In this document: positions 1 to 6,286 of the stretch, in pieces
Position numbering within the stretch: position 1 is the first letter of the stretch
How the letters are laid out: each line of letters opens with the position of its first letter
Origin: Gammaproteobacteria bacterium
GTDB taxonomy: Bacteria > Pseudomonadota > Gammaproteobacteria > Arenicellales > Spongiicolonaceae
Assembly (NCBI GenBank): GCA_007570945.1
Contig: RKSH01000060.1
Location: 1 to 10,663, forward strand
Reading direction: 5' to 3'
DNA length: 10,663 nt
The notes under the pieces: generated by a model
What the model was told of the DNA's origin: nothing
Database searches by the model: none
What the model saw: only the letters and a program-made list of their open reading frames with translations
Program-made: the position numbers and the translations under genes

Positions 1-459
1 CAGACCGTCGCGCAGCATCAGCGCGTAGGCGAGGTTGTTGATGTCTTCCGAGGTGCAGGCGAAATGCACAAACTCCCGCGCCGGGGCGAGGCCGGGGCCG
101 GCGTCCAGCCGCTCCTTGAGAAAATATTCCACCGCTTTCACATCGTGGCGGGTTTGCGATTCGATTTTTTTAATGGCGCACGCGTCGGCCGGGGAAAAAT
201 TTGCGGCGATGTTATCCAGAAAAGTATTCTGTTCGTCGCTGAGCGCCGGCAGTTGCGGGATTTGCGCGCAGGCGGCGAGCGCTTTGAACCACCGCACCTC
301 CACCGCAATGCGGCGGCGCATGAGGCCGAACTCGCTGAAGATGCCGCGCAGGATTTTTGTTTTGCCGGCGTAGCGCCCGTCGGCCGGCGACAGCGCGGTG
401 AGTTCACAGAGGGGCGCGCGGTCCGGTGTTTCGCTGGCGGATTTTGCGCGGGCTGGCAT
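1..459 (-). CDS. purB: Adenylosuccinate lyase PurB, N-terminal part (runs off left edge)
   Basis: PurB catalyses two beta-eliminations in cytosolic purine synthesis: SAICAR to AICAR plus fumarate, and adenylosuccinate to AMP plus fumarate. The 153 visible codons match the start of the enterobacterial-type enzyme from memory: LTALSPADGRY at residues 20-30, LRGIFSEFGL next, HDVKAVEYFLKE at 105-116, and the substrate-binding signature HFACTSEDINN at 132-142. The E. coli protein is about 456 residues, so roughly two thirds, including the later catalytic Ser loop, lies beyond position 1. The ATG at 457-459 is the only in-frame start before the conserved block. It gives about 15 more N-terminal residues than E. 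coli PurB, rich in Ala/Ser/Pro and probably unstructured. No Shine-Dalgarno is visible. The gene is divergent from the kinase gene at 514. It lies on the same strand as mnmA and downstream of it. Confidence 0.96.
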   Translation of the reverse strand, partial: MPARAKSASETPDRAPLCELTALSPADGRYAGKTKILRGIFSEFGLMRRRIAVEVRWFKALAACAQIPQLPALSDEQNTFLDNIAANFSPADACAIKKIESQTRHDVKAVEYFLKERLDAGPGLAPAREFVHFACTSEDINNLAYALMLRDGL

Positions 460-513
460 GGCGAAAACGGGTTCGGCGGTGATGGTATCATAGCCGGCCG
501 CGCGGCGTTTTTG
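460..513. promoter_or_regulatory. Divergent purB / kinase intergenic region with overlapping -10-like elements
   Basis: This 54-bp gap must hold promoters for both divergent genes. On the plus strand TGGTATCAT (483-491) reads as an extended -10 (TGn followed by TATCAT, 5 of 6 to consensus), about 23 bp before the kinase ATG. On the minus strand TATGAT (492 down to 487, 5 of 6) lies 28 bp before the purB ATG. The two hexamers occupy almost the same bases, and the core TGAT-GGT-ATCA (480-490) is a small dyad. No convincing -35 box was found for either direction. This is an inference from motif matching only. Confidence 0.35.
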
Positions 514-1152
514 ATGACCGACTCGCAAACCCAAATCATCCGCATGTTCCGTGACGGCGGCGGCAGCCGCCCCGAGGTCGCGCTGGTGCGCACCGCCGGC
601 GGCGAGGCGGTGCGCAAAGATTTCAACCGCTGCGGCCGCTGGTTTGCATTGTTCCTCGGCGGGATTCTTGCGCGCCGCGAGAGTGCGGCACTGCGCAGGC
701 TGCGCGGTCTGGAAGGCGTTCCCGAACTGGTCAAAGGCGGCGGACGGCGGATGGTTCTGATGCAGCATGTGGACGGCAAACCGCCGTCAGTGGAGCGCGG
801 GCGCCGCGAGTGGGAGGAATTTTTCCGCCGTCTGGAGTCGCTAATCGCCGGCATGCACCGGCGCGGCGTCGCCCACGGCGACTTGCGCAACCCCAACAAC
901 ATTCTGGTGGACGCCGCCGGCAATCCTTTTCTGGTGGACTTCGTCACCAGTTACACGTTGCGCTCGCGGCGTAATTTGGTTTCGTCCTGGGTGTTCAAAA
1001 AAATGTCGCAGGTGGACCGCAGCGCGGTGGTCAAACTTAAACTGTGGAAGTTGCCGGACAGCGTCGGCGCTGATGAAATCCGCAAATCGGAACAGCATCC
1101 CTTGCTGGAAAAAACCGTCCGCTTTGCGGCGCGGCTGGCGCGGGTTTTGTAA
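514..1152 (+). CDS. Small RIO/WaaP-like protein kinase-fold protein (putative Ser/Thr or sugar kinase)
   Basis: This 212-residue protein has a reduced protein-kinase-like fold. Visible elements are a candidate ATP-binding lysine K35 (AVRKDF), a candidate helix-C glutamate E56 (RRESAAL), the hinge-like segment MVLMQHVDG at 80-88, and the catalytic loop HGDLRNPNNILV at 121-132 with D123 and N128. The metal-binding aspartate is D142 (FLVDF, the DFG equivalent). The chain ends soon after in a basic C-terminal tail. The usual glycine-rich loop is not obvious, and most of the C-lobe helices of eukaryotic-type kinases are absent. That points to the RIO/Kdo-kinase (WaaP) or lipopolysaccharide-kinase-like groups. 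The phosphate acceptor cannot be told from sequence; it could be a protein, a lipid A core sugar or a small molecule. The ATG at 514 is chosen because the open frame further upstream is antisense to purB. The gene stands alone between purB and mnmA, both on the opposite strand. Confidence 0.82.
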   Translation: MTDSQTQIIRMFRDGGGSRPEVALVRTAGGEAVRKDFNRCGRWFALFLGGILARRESAALRRLRGLEGVPELVKGGGRRMVLMQHVDGKPPSVERGRREWEEFFRRLESLIAGMHRRGVAHGDLRNPNNILVDAAGNPFLVDFVTSYTLRSRRNLVSSWVFKKMSQVDRSAVVKLKLWKLPDSVGADEIRKSEQHPLLEKTVRFAARLARVL

Positions 1153-1164
1153 AAGCTACCGCGC
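1138..1164. terminator. Possible bidirectional hairpin at the kinase/mnmA convergent junction
   Basis: GCGCGG (1138-1143) and CCGCGC (1159-1164) are perfect 6-bp inverted repeats enclosing TTTTGTAAAA (1145-1154) and both stop codons (TAA 1150-1152 for the kinase, TAG on the minus strand at 1156-1158 for mnmA). The structure would form in either transcript. No strong U-tract follows the stem in either direction, so it is not a classical intrinsic terminator. Treat it as a candidate only. Confidence 0.3.
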
Positions 1165-2238
1165 GCCGCCAATCACGCCGCCGCCGAGGCAAAGCTCGCC
1201 GTCGTAAAACACCATGGACTGCCCCGGCGTCACCGCCCGTTGCGGCGCGCTGAAATGCACCCGGCACGCGCCGCCGTCCACCACAACCCGGCACGCCGCC
1301 GCGCGCTGGCGGTAACGGTGCTGTGCGCGGCAGTGGAACGCGCCCGCGCCGTCCACCGCCGGCGCGCCGCCAATCCAGTGCACCTCGTCCACCGTCGCGC
1401 GGGTGGAAAAAAGCGCCGGGTGGTCATGGCCCTGCACCAGGGCGATGGTGTTGTCGGCGGTGTTTTTGCGCGCCACATACCACGCCGCGCCGGCGCCGCC
1501 GATGCCGAGGCCGTGGCGCTGGCCGAGGGTGTAAAACATCAGGCCGGCGTGCTCGCCGAGCACCGCGCCGTCGTCCAGCGAGACAAAATCGCCCGGGCGC
1601 GGCGGCAGGTAGCGGGCGAGAAAGGCGCGGAAGTTTCTCTCGCCGATAAAGCAGATGCCGGTGCTGTCCTTTTTGTCGTGGGTGCGGAAATTTTGCTTGC
1701 GCGCGATGGCGCGCACCTCGCCCTTGCTCATGCCGCCGAGGGGAAACACACTGCGCGCCAGGGCGCCGGGGTGGACGGCGTGGAGAAAATAACTCTGGTC
1801 CTTGGCGCGGTCGGCGCCGCGCAACAGTTGCATGCCGCCGCCGTTACTGTTGCGGCGCGCGTAGTGGCCGGTGGCGATGCGGCCGGCGCCGAGCGCCTCG
1901 GCGCGCAACAGAAACTGGTGAAATTTAATTTCGCGGTTGCACAAAACGTCCGGGTTCGGCGTGCGCCCGGCCTTGCACTCGCGCAAAAACTCGCGGAACA
2001 CCCGCTCCCAGTACTCATGGGCAAAGTTGACGGTGCGGAATTCAATGCCGAGTTTGTCGCACACCGACTCGGCGTCCTCGCGGTCGCGCCTTGCCGTGCA
2101 GTGGGTTTCGCTGTCGTCCTCCTCCCAGTTTTTCATGAACAGGCCGCAGACCTCAAAGCCCTGCTCCACCAGCAGGTGCGCCGCCACCGAAGAATCCACG
2201 CCGCCGGACATGGCGGCAATGATTTTTTCGCCGTTCAT
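1156..2238 (-). CDS. mnmA: tRNA-specific 2-thiouridylase MnmA
   Basis: MnmA activates U34 of tRNA-Lys, -Glu and -Gln by adenylation and then inserts sulfur received as a persulfide, giving 2-thiouridine in the wobble position. The 360-residue protein is close to the usual length (E. coli 368). It has the PP-loop SGGVDSS at 11-17, the segment GLFMKNWEED at 32-41, the first catalytic cysteine C100 in GRTPNPDVLCN, KDQSYFL at 146-152, and the second catalytic cysteine C196 in DSTGICFIGER. The C-terminal beta-barrel region includes FYTLGQRHGLGIGG at 235-248. The ATG at 2238 starts the conserved motif region correctly. An in-frame ATG 48 bp upstream would add 16 residues reaching into the aceE promoter region and is not preferred. 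No clear Shine-Dalgarno is seen. The gene converges on the kinase gene with 3 bp between stops and diverges from aceE. Confidence 0.97.
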   Translation of the reverse strand: MNGEKIIAAMSGGVDSSVAAHLLVEQGFEVCGLFMKNWEEDDSETHCTARRDREDAESVCDKLGIEFRTVNFAHEYWERVFREFLRECKAGRTPNPDVLCNREIKFHQFLLRAEALGAGRIATGHYARRNSNGGGMQLLRGADRAKDQSYFLHAVHPGALARSVFPLGGMSKGEVRAIARKQNFRTHDKKDSTGICFIGERNFRAFLARYLPPRPGDFVSLDDGAVLGEHAGLMFYTLGQRHGLGIGGAGAAWYVARKNTADNTIALVQGHDHPALFSTRATVDEVHWIGGAPAVDGAGAFHCRAQHRYRQRAAACRVVVDGGACRVHFSAPQRAVTPGQSMVFYDGELCLGGGVIGGAR

Positions 2239-2309
2239 GGGCGCAACGCTACCACATCGGCGCTTGTGGTATCCTTTGCCGTTCAAACGAGGCGCGATTC
2301 CCGATTCCC
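2239..2309. promoter_or_regulatory. Divergent mnmA / aceE regulatory region with perfect dyad
   Basis: The region contains the dyad TACCACA-N8-TGTGGTA (2250-2271), with perfect 7-bp arms, plus one further matching pair beyond a single mismatch. The right arm overlaps TGGTATCCT (2267-2275), an extended -10-like element pointing toward aceE (TGn plus TATCCT, 4 of 6). A protein bound at the dyad could therefore occlude aceE transcription. It is not the PdhR-type operator known from E. coli (ATTGGT-N3-ACCAAT). A GAGG at 2289-2292 is a weak Shine-Dalgarno candidate, 17 nt before the aceE ATG, which is too far to be convincing. Function is inferred. Confidence 0.4.
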
Positions 2310-4997
2310 ATGGGCGACCAAAAGCACACTGTAAACGCAGACCCCGGCGTCACCGACGTTGACCCGGCGGAAACCGCCGAGTGGTTGGCGGCGCTGGATT
2401 CCGTTCTGCAGCGCGAGGGGCGCGAGCGCGCGCATTTTCTTCTGGAGACGCTGATCGACAAGGCGCGGCGCTCCGGCACATATGTGCCGTTCAGTCCCAA
2501 CACCGCCTACCTCAACACCATCCCGCCGGCCCTGGAGGAGCGCAGCCCCGGCGACGCCGCTCTGGAGCAGCGCATTCGCTCGCTGATACGGTGGAACGCG
2601 CTGGCCATGGTGGTGCGCGCCAACCGCCGCTCATCGGAACTCGGCGGCCACATCGCAAGTTTCGCCTCCTCGGCCACGCTGTACGACGTCGGCTTCAACC
2701 ATTTCTGGCGCGCGCCAGCGGAAAACCACGGCGGTGATTTGATTTTTGTGCAAGGCCACTCGGCCCCCGGCATTTACGCGCGCGCTTTTCTTGAGGGGCG
2801 TTTGTCGGCCGCGGATCTGGAAGGCTTCCGCCGCGAGGCCGGCGGCGGCGGCCTGTCCTCCTACCCGCACCCGTGGCTGATGCCGAAGTTTTGGCAGTTC
2901 CCCACCGTGTCCATGGGCCTCGGCCCGATTATGGCCATCTACCAGGCGCGCTTCATGCGCTACCTGCACAACCGCGGCCTCATCGACGGCGGCGACCGCA
3001 AGGTGTGGTGCTTCGTCGGTGACGGCGAAACCGACGAGCCGGAGTCGCTGGGCGCGCTGTCCCTGGCCGGCCGGGAGAAACTGGACAATCTGATTTTTGT
3101 GGTGAACTGCAACCTGCAGCGTCTGGACGGCCCGGTGCGCGGCAACGGAAAAATCATTCAGGAGTTGGAGGGTGAGTTCCGCGGCGCCGGCTGGAGCGTG
3201 ATTAAGGTGCTGTGGGGTTCCTACTGGGACCCGCTGATTGCGCGCGATGTGGGCGGCCTGTTGCGCGCGCGCATGGAGGAGGCGGTGGATGGCGAATACC
3301 AGGCGTTCAAGGCCAAGGGCGGCGCCTACACGCGGGAGAATTTTTTCGGCAAGTACCCGCAACTCAAGGAGATGGTCTCCAACCTAAGCGACGACGACAT
3401 CTGGCGGCTGAACCGCGGCGGCCACGACCCGCACAAGGTGTACGCCGCCTACGCCGCGGCGGTCGCGGACCGCGGCCAGCCGACCGTGATTCTCGCAAAG
3501 ACGGTCAAGGGCTACGGCATGGGTGAGGCCGGCGAGGGCCAGAACATCACCCACCAGCAGAAAAAAATGGGCGAGGACGCGCTGCGCGCTTTTCGCGACC
3601 GCTTCAACATTCCCATTTCCGACGACGAGATTGACCAGGCGCCGTTCTACCGCCCGCCGGACGACAGCCCGGAGATGCGGTACATGAAAGAGCGCCGCCG
3701 CGCCCTTGGCGGCTACCTGCCGGTGCGCCGCACCGACGCTGGCGCGCTGCAGACGCCGCCGCTGTCGCTGTTTGAGGCGCAACTGAAAAGCAGCGGCGAG
3801 CGGGAGGTGTCCACCACCATGGCCTTGGTGCGCATCATGAACGCGCTGTGCCGCGACAAGAACATCGGCAAGTACGTGGTGCCGGTGGTGCCCGACGAGT
3901 CGCGCACTTTCGGCATGGAGGGCATGTTCCGCCAGTTGGGCATTTACTCGCCCACCGGCCAGTTGTACGAGCCCGAGGACTCCGACCAACTGATGTACTA
4001 CCGCGAGGACAAGAAAGGCCAGGTGCTGCAGGAGGGCATCAACGAAGCCGGCGCGTTCTGTTCGTGGATGGCGGCCGGCACCTCCTACAGCAACCACAAC
4101 CGCAACATGATTCCGTTTTACATTTTTTATTCCATGTTCGGTTTTCAGCGCATCGGCGACCTGGCCTGGGCCGCCGGCGACATGCAGGCGCGCGGCTTTC
4201 TCATCGGCGGCACCGCCGGCCGCACCACCCTGGCCGGTGAGGGTTTGCAGCACCAGGACGGCCACAGCCACGTCATCGCCGCCACCATTCCCAACTGCAT
4301 CAGTTACGACCCGGCCTACGCCTACGAACTGGCGGTGATTATTCACGACGGCCTGCGCCGCATGTTCGGCGAGCGCGAAAACATCTACTATTACATCACC
4401 ACCATGAACGAAAACTACCCGCACCCGGCCATGCCCGAGGGCGGCGAAGAGGGAATTCTGCGCGGCATGTATCTGCTGCGCGAGGGCGGGGGCGGCGGGC
4501 GCGCCACCGTGCAACTCCTCGGCAGCGGCGCCATCCTGCGCGAGGTGGAGGCGGCGGCCGAATTGCTGCGCGACGACTTTGACGTGCACGCCGATGTGTG
4601 GAGCGTGACCAGTTTCAGCCAGCTCAGCCGCGACGGCGCCGATGCCGCGCGCCACAACCTGCTGCACCCGGCCGAACCGCCGCGCAAAAGTTACGTGGAA
4701 CAGTGCCTCGGCGGCCGCAACGGCCCGGTGGTCGCCGCCACCGATTATGTGCGCGCCCACGCCGGGCAAATCCGCGAGTTTGTTCCCGGCCGTTATGCGG
4801 TGCTCGGCACCGACGGCTTCGGCCGCAGCGACACCCGCGCCGAGTTGCGCAAGTTTTTTGAGGTCAACCGCCACTACATCGCGGTCGCCGCGCTCAAGGC
4901 ATTGGCCGACGAGGGGCTGGTTGCCGCCGAAGCCGCCGCCGAAGCCGTCGCCCGCTACGCCATCGACGCCGGCAAGCCCAGCCCGAGGTCGCTCTGA
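2310..4997 (+). CDS. aceE: Pyruvate dehydrogenase E1 component, homodimeric type (AceE)
   Basis: AceE is the thiamine-diphosphate-dependent E1 of the cytosolic pyruvate dehydrogenase complex. It decarboxylates pyruvate and transfers the acetyl group to the lipoyl lysine of E2. The 895-residue protein aligns by eye along its whole length with E. coli AceE (887 residues). Visible matches are YINTIP-like LNTIPP near residue 70, RSLIRWNALAMV, ELGGHIASF, and FNHFWRA. The ThDP/Mg motif GDGETDEPES (from 237) ends in NCNLQRLDGP (266-275). Further matches are NRGGHDPHKVYAA, VKGYGMGEAGEGQNI, EGMFRQLGIYSP, GAFCSWMAAGTSYSNHN, IPFYIFYSMFGFQRIGDLAWAAGD, EGLQHQDGHSH and GTDGFGRSD near the C-terminus. A glycine run (EGGGGGR) replaces the charged loop of E. 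coli shortly before VQLLGSGAIL. The stop codon directly abuts the aceF start, so the two form an operon. The N-terminal dozen residues are not conserved, so the exact start is slightly uncertain. Confidence 0.98.
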   Translation: MGDQKHTVNADPGVTDVDPAETAEWLAALDSVLQREGRERAHFLLETLIDKARRSGTYVPFSPNTAYLNTIPPALEERSPGDAALEQRIRSLIRWNALAMVVRANRRSSELGGHIASFASSATLYDVGFNHFWRAPAENHGGDLIFVQGHSAPGIYARAFLEGRLSAADLEGFRREAGGGGLSSYPHPWLMPKFWQFPTVSMGLGPIMAIYQARFMRYLHNRGLIDGGDRKVWCFVGDGETDEPESLGALSLAGREKLDNLIFVVNCNLQRLDGPVRGNGKIIQELEGEFRGAGWSVIKVLWGSYWDPLIARDVGGLLRARMEEAVDGEYQAFKAKGGAYTRENFFGKYPQLKEMVSNLSDDDIWRLNRGGHDPHKVYAAYAAAVADRGQPTVILAKTVKGYGMGEAGEGQNITHQQKKMGEDALRAFRDRFNIPISDDEIDQAPFYRPPDDSPEMRYMKERRRALGGYLPVRRTDAGALQTPPLSLFEAQLKSSGEREVSTTMALVRIMNALCRDKNIGKYVVPVVPDESRTFGMEGMFRQLGIYSPTGQLYEPEDSDQLMYYREDKKGQVLQEGINEAGAFCSWMAAGTSYSNHNRNMIPFYIFYSMFGFQRIGDLAWAAGDMQARGFLIGGTAGRTTLAGEGLQHQDGHSHVIAATIPNCISYDPAYAYELAVIIHDGLRRMFGERENIYYYITTMNENYPHPAMPEGGEEGILRGMYLLREGGGGGRATVQLLGSGAILREVEAAAELLRDDFDVHADVWSVTSFSQLSRDGADAARHNLLHPAEPPRKSYVEQCLGGRNGPVVAATDYVRAHAGQIREFVPGRYAVLGTDGFGRSDTRAELRKFFEVNRHYIAVAALKALADEGLVAAEAAAEAVARYAIDAGKPSPRSL

Positions 4998-6275
4998 ATG
5001 GCCGCGCCGGTGGAAGTCACGGTCCCCGACATCGGCGACTTCAGTGACGTGGAAGTCATTGAGGTGCCGGTCAAGGCCGGCGACGTTGTCGCGCCCGAAG
5101 ATCCGCTCATCGCTTTGGAAAGCGACAAGGCGACCATGGAAGTGCCGTCGCCGGCCGCCGGCACGGTGCACGAACTCAAGGTCGCCGTCGGCGACCGGGT
5201 TTCCGAGGGCGCGCTTATTCTGCTGCTGGAGCCGGCCGCGGAATCACCGTCTTCAGAGTCGGCACCGTCATCTTCGGAGTCGGCACCGTCACCGCCGCCG
5301 CCGTCACCGCCGCTTCCGGAGCCGTCACCGCCAGCCGCGGAGTCCCAACCGTCACTTTCACCGTCCACACCGCCGCCGTCACCATCGGCCCCGGCGGCGG
5401 CGCATGCCAGCCCGGCGGTGCACCGTTTTGCGCGTGAACTCGGCGCCGACTTAAGTGACGTCGCCGGCAGCGGGCCGCATCAAAGAGTGCTGGAGGAGGA
5501 CGTCAAAGAACACATCCGCGGCCGGCTGGCCGGCGGCGGCGCGCTGCCGGGGGTGCCGGCGGTGGACTTTGCGCGCTTCGGCGAGGTGGAAATTAAAAAA
5601 ATCGGGCGCATCAAAAAAATTTCCGGCCCGCGGCTGCACGCATCGTGGCTCAACATTCCGCATGTCACCCACCACGACGACGCCGACATCACCGAACTGG
5701 AACAACTGCGCCAATCGCTGAAGGAAAAGGCGGCGGAAAAAAACATCCGCCTCACCAACCTCGCCTTCATCACCAAGGCGCTGGCGTACGTTTTGGCGGC
5801 GCATCCGGACTTCAACGCCTCCCTCGCCGCCGACGGCCAAAGCATCGTCTACAAAAAATACATCCACATCGGCATCGCCGTGGACACCCCGGCCGGTTTA
5901 ATGGTGCCGGTGCTGCGCGATGCGGGTAAAAAAACCGTGCTGCAACTGGCCGCCGAGATGGCCGAGCTCGGCGCGCGCGCGCGCGACGGCAAAATCAAGG
6001 TCGAGGAAATGCAGGGCGGCAGCATCACCATCACCAGCATCGGCGGCATCGGCGGCGCCGCTTTCACCCCCATCATCAACGCCCCGGAGGCCGCCATCCT
6101 CGGCATCACCCGCGCCCGCATGCGGCCGCAATGGAACGGCGAAAGCTTCACCCCGCGCCTGATGCTGCCGCTGGACCTGTCCTACGACCACCGCTTAATC
6201 GACGGCGCCGAGGCGGCGCGATTCACCGCCGAACTGTGCCGGGTACTGGGGAATATCTACGAAGTGCTGCTGTGA
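4998..6275 (+). CDS. aceF: Dihydrolipoamide acetyltransferase (E2) of pyruvate dehydrogenase, single lipoyl domain
   Basis: E2 is the core of the pyruvate dehydrogenase complex. It carries acetyl groups on lipoyl-lysine and passes them to CoA. Domains along 425 residues: one lipoyl domain (about 4-79) with the modified lysine K44 in ESDKATMEV; a Ser/Pro/Glu-rich linker (about 80-136); a peripheral subunit-binding domain (about 137-176, ASPAVHRFARELGADL then GSGPHQRVLEEDV); and the catalytic acetyltransferase domain (about 195-425), with IPHVTHHDDADITELE and the active-site motif DHRLIDG at 397-403 (H398, D402). E. coli AceF has three lipoyl domains, while one or two is common elsewhere. Start: ATG 4998 directly follows the aceE stop, with GAGG at 4985-4988 nine bases upstream, so translation is probably coupled. 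No E3 gene follows; the next gene is on the other strand and overlaps this one by 19 bp. Confidence 0.97.
   Translation: MAAPVEVTVPDIGDFSDVEVIEVPVKAGDVVAPEDPLIALESDKATMEVPSPAAGTVHELKVAVGDRVSEGALILLLEPAAESPSSESAPSSSESAPSPPPPSPPLPEPSPPAAESQPSLSPSTPPPSPSAPAAAHASPAVHRFARELGADLSDVAGSGPHQRVLEEDVKEHIRGRLAGGGALPGVPAVDFARFGEVEIKKIGRIKKISGPRLHASWLNIPHVTHHDDADITELEQLRQSLKEKAAEKNIRLTNLAFITKALAYVLAAHPDFNASLAADGQSIVYKKYIHIGIAVDTPAGLMVPVLRDAGKKTVLQLAAEMAELGARARDGKIKVEEMQGGSITITSIGGIGGAAFTPIINAPEAAILGITRARMRPQWNGESFTPRLMLPLDLSYDHRLIDGAEAARFTAELCRVLGNIYEVLL
5250..5291 (+). repeat. 21-bp tandem duplication in the E2 linker
   Basis: Positions 5250-5270 and 5271-5291 are two consecutive 21-bp units differing at one base (a serine codon TCA versus TCG). 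Each encodes SSESAPS. The surrounding linker is built from further CCGTCA and CCG/GCC-rich codons. The linker is flexible, so in-frame copy number is probably variable without loss of function. Confidence 0.85.
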
Positions 6276-6286
6276 CTTTCCGGCAC
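6236..6286. repeat. Inverted repeat enclosing both stop codons at the aceF / enolase-family junction
   Basis: GTGCCGG (6236-6242) and CCGGCAC (6280-6286) are perfect 7-bp inverted repeats separated by 37 nt. The loop contains the minus-strand stop (6257-6259) and the aceF stop (6273-6275). A smaller AAGT/ACTT pair (6262-6265 and 6274-6277) could form inside it. The loop is long and there is no U-tract, so a terminator role is only a possibility. Confidence 0.3.

Noticed and set aside
64..513. Open frame upstream of the kinase gene, which could extend it to 362 residues.
   Set aside because: This stretch is antisense to conserved purB and encodes no kinase-like sequence; the ATG at 514 gives a sensible kinase start.
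2239..2286. Upstream in-frame ATG for mnmA adding 16 residues.
   Set aside because: It would cover the aceE promoter and dyad; MnmA proteins begin just before the PP-loop, matching the ATG at 2238.
1240..2334. Long plus-strand open frame of 364 codons opposite mnmA.
   Set aside because: It is an Ala/Arg/Val/His-rich antisense shadow of a conserved gene, with no recognisable motif.
4484..4499. G-rich run in aceE that might form a G-quadruplex.
   Set aside because: It lacks four clear runs of three or more G and is explained by a glycine-coding loop.
3384..5171. Minus-strand open frame of 595 codons opposite aceE and aceF.
   Set aside because: It is a typical GC-rich antisense shadow that crosses two real, conserved genes and resembles no known protein.
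5971..5984. Alternating CG run in aceF.
   Set aside because: It is an ordinary consequence of Ala/Arg codons in GC-rich DNA.
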